The notes under the pieces were generated by a model. The model saw nothing but the letters and a program-made list of their open reading frames with translations, did no database searches and was not told the origin of the DNA. A stretch of 64,000 bases of DNA from NCBI GenBank assembly GCA_965200525.1, contig OZ241368.1, forward strand, positions 1,798,001-1,862,000, given 5' to 3'. Positions 62,722-64,000 of the stretch are shown here, one piece after another; position 1 is the stretch's first letter; each line of letters starts with the position of its first letter. The DNA comes from JANNPJ01 sp965200525 (GTDB taxonomy: Bacteria; Actinomycetota; Actinomycetes; Actinomycetales; Kineosporiaceae). The position numbers were made by a program, and so were the translations under genes.

Positions 62722-62750
62722 TTTCGGCCGATCCGGACCGGAATCACCGG
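62715..62750. terminator. Terminator hairpin of the ABC-GH31 operon
   Basis: CCGGTGATTTCGG (62715-62727) and the reversed arm at 62738-62750 pair over 13 bases with one wobble. The stop codon of the GH31 gene lies in the left arm. Confidence 0.65.
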
Positions 62751-62827
62751 CCCTTCCGGTGCTGACCGCGGCCGGTCGACGCAGGAGGAAGGGCAGTGTT
62801 CAGCGCCGGGCCGGGATGATGTTTGAT

Positions 62828-62841
62828 TGGAACCGCTCCCA
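62828..62841. promoter_or_regulatory. LacI-family operator upstream of the GH1 gene
   Basis: TGGAACCGCTCCCA matches the box before the lacI gene (TGGAAACGCTCCCA) at all but one position. It lies 44 bases before the GH1 start in a small AT-richer patch (TTTGATTGG), in the right place to block transcription. Confidence 0.65.
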
Positions 62842-62885
62842 TGAGGCAGGTTCGCGGGGTAACTGAGTCGATGAGGAGTACAGCC

Positions 62886-64000
62886 ATGGCACGCACCTTT
62901 CCGGAAGGCTTCGTCTGGGGTTCGGCGACGGCCTCGTACCAGATCGAGGGCGCGGCCCAGGAGGACGGCCGGACTCCCTCGATCTGGGACACCTTCAGCC
63001 ACACCCCGGGCCGCACCCTGAACGGTGACACCGGGGACGTCGCGGCCGACCACTACCACCGCTGGGCTCAGGACCTGGACCTGATCCAGGAGCTCGGCCT
63101 GGACGCCTACCGGTTCTCGATCTCCTGGTCGCGGGTGCAGCCGGGCGGGTCGGGCGCCTTCAACCAGGCCGGCATCGACTTCTACGCCCGGCTGGTCGAC
63201 GGCCTGCGCGAGCGTGGCGTCAAGCCGGTGGCGACCCTGTACCACTGGGACCTGCCCCAGGAACTGGAGGACGCCGGAGGCTGGCCGGCCCGGGACACGG
63301 CCCTGCGGTTCGAGGACTACGCGGCCGGCATCGTGCATGCGCTGGGTGAGCGGGTGGACACCTGGACCACCTTGAACGAGCCCTGGTGCTCGGCCTACCT
63401 GGGCTACGCCTCGGGGGTGCACGCCCCGGGCCGGACCGAGCCCGCCGCCGCGCTGGCCGCCGTCCACCACCTGAACCTGGCTCACGGCCTGGCCGGCCAG
63501 GTGATCCGGGAACTGGCCCCGGCGTCGTCCCTGTCGGTCACCCTCAACCTGCACGTGATCCGGCCTGAGTCGGACTCGCCCGCCGACGCCGACGCCGTCC
63601 GCCGGATCGACGCCCTGGCCAACCGGGCCTTCCTCGGCCCGATGCTGGACGGCGCCTACCCGGCCGACCTGCTGGCCGACACCGCCTCGGTGACCGACTG
63701 GAGCTTCGTCCAGGACGGCGACGAGAAGCAGGTCCAGGCCACCCTGGACGTGCTCGGGGTCAACTACTACTCGACCACCCGGGTGCGGGCCTGGGACGGC
63801 ACCTCGGCCCGGGCCGACGCCGACGGCCACGGTCTGTCGACGTCGTCCCCCTGGGTCGGGGCCGGGGACGTGGACTTCGTCCAGCAGCCGGGCCCGTACA
63901 CGGCCATGGGCTGGAACATCGACCCGGCCGGCCTGACCGAGTTGCTGCTCGGGCTGCACCGGCAGTACCCGGGCCAGGCGATGATGATCACCGAGAACGG
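62886..64000 (+). CDS. GH1 beta-glucosidase, 3' end cut by the window
   Basis: The first 371 residues are present. GAGGAG 7 bases before the ATG fixes the start. FPEGFVWGSATASYQIEGAA opens the family 1 barrel; TTLNEPWCSAYLGYASG has the acid/base Glu, and MMITENG at the end has the catalytic nucleophile Glu. The protein lacks a signal peptide and should hydrolyse imported cello- or xylogluco-oligosaccharides in the cytoplasm. A LacI box lies upstream, linking it to the neighbouring transporter operon. Confidence 0.93.
   Translation, partial: MARTFPEGFVWGSATASYQIEGAAQEDGRTPSIWDTFSHTPGRTLNGDTGDVAADHYHRWAQDLDLIQELGLDAYRFSISWSRVQPGGSGAFNQAGIDFYARLVDGLRERGVKPVATLYHWDLPQELEDAGGWPARDTALRFEDYAAGIVHALGERVDTWTTLNEPWCSAYLGYASGVHAPGRTEPAAALAAVHHLNLAHGLAGQVIRELAPASSLSVTLNLHVIRPESDSPADADAVRRIDALANRAFLGPMLDGAYPADLLADTASVTDWSFVQDGDEKQVQATLDVLGVNYYSTTRVRAWDGTSARADADGHGLSTSSPWVGAGDVDFVQQPGPYTAMGWNIDPAGLTELLLGLHRQYPGQAMMITEN

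Overview
The window is high-GC, gene-dense DNA from an actinobacterium. Lsr2, a roadblock/DUF742/GTPase conservon, a DUF574-type methyltransferase, DUF2630, a DtxR/IdeR-type iron box and many GTG starts with 4-base stop/start overlaps all point there. The families suggest a soil, Kineosporiales/Micromonosporales-like lineage, but the genus cannot be fixed from sequence alone. No rRNA, tRNA, CRISPR array, transposase or phage gene was seen.

Layout. 1-7.2 kb: end of a DUF1684 gene, a secreted GH71/99-like glycosidase, an APC permease, a secreted sedolisin and an orphan sugar-binding lipoprotein. 7.2-11.5 kb: a conservon (sensor kinase, roadblock protein, DUF742 protein, GTPase) led by an unknown gene. 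11.6-20.3 kb: small monooxygenase-like protein, PAS-GGDEF-EAL protein coupled to a methyltransferase, small membrane protein, nucleotidyltransferase, a NarL-type two-component pair behind a His/Asp-rich secreted protein, and a cation exchanger. 20.3-27.5 kb: an iron-regulated siderophore locus: divergent FhuF-type reductase, an iron box, and four overlapping genes (ATP-grasp ligase, two IucA/IucC synthetases, PLP decarboxylase) with the gene content of vibrioferrin biosynthesis minus its exporter. 27.5-34.6 kb: lipoprotein, glutamate-type ABC transporter, secreted hydrolase, degenerate EAL-HDOD protein and Lsr2. 34.6-47.6 kb: flavoprotein reductase, TetR/MFS and MarR genes, fused isobutyryl-CoA mutase IcmF, a frameshifted Rpn-type nuclease gene, and two drug-exporter/regulator modules with visible operators. 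47.6-53.7 kb: a three-gene unit (winged-helix/propeptide-like protein, cytoplasmic subtilase, alpha/beta hydrolase), a lone receiver protein, XdhC and PAP2 genes, SoxR. 53.8-64 kb: a SoxR-type promoter driving an SDR and a QueA-like protein, then a LacI-controlled glycan locus (sugar ABC transporter, GH31 alpha-xylosidase, GH1 beta-glucosidase running off the end), which together suit uptake and intracellular breakdown of xyloglucan or cello-oligosaccharides.

The most notable points are the vibrioferrin-like cluster with its iron box, the unnamed subtilase/hydrolase operon at 47.7-50.9 kb, a possible LacI regulon defined by TGGAAnCGCTCCCA-like boxes, a SoxR promoter with a 19-bp spacer, a perfect 19-bp inverted repeat at 55.8 kb, and the frameshift in the Rpn-like gene.
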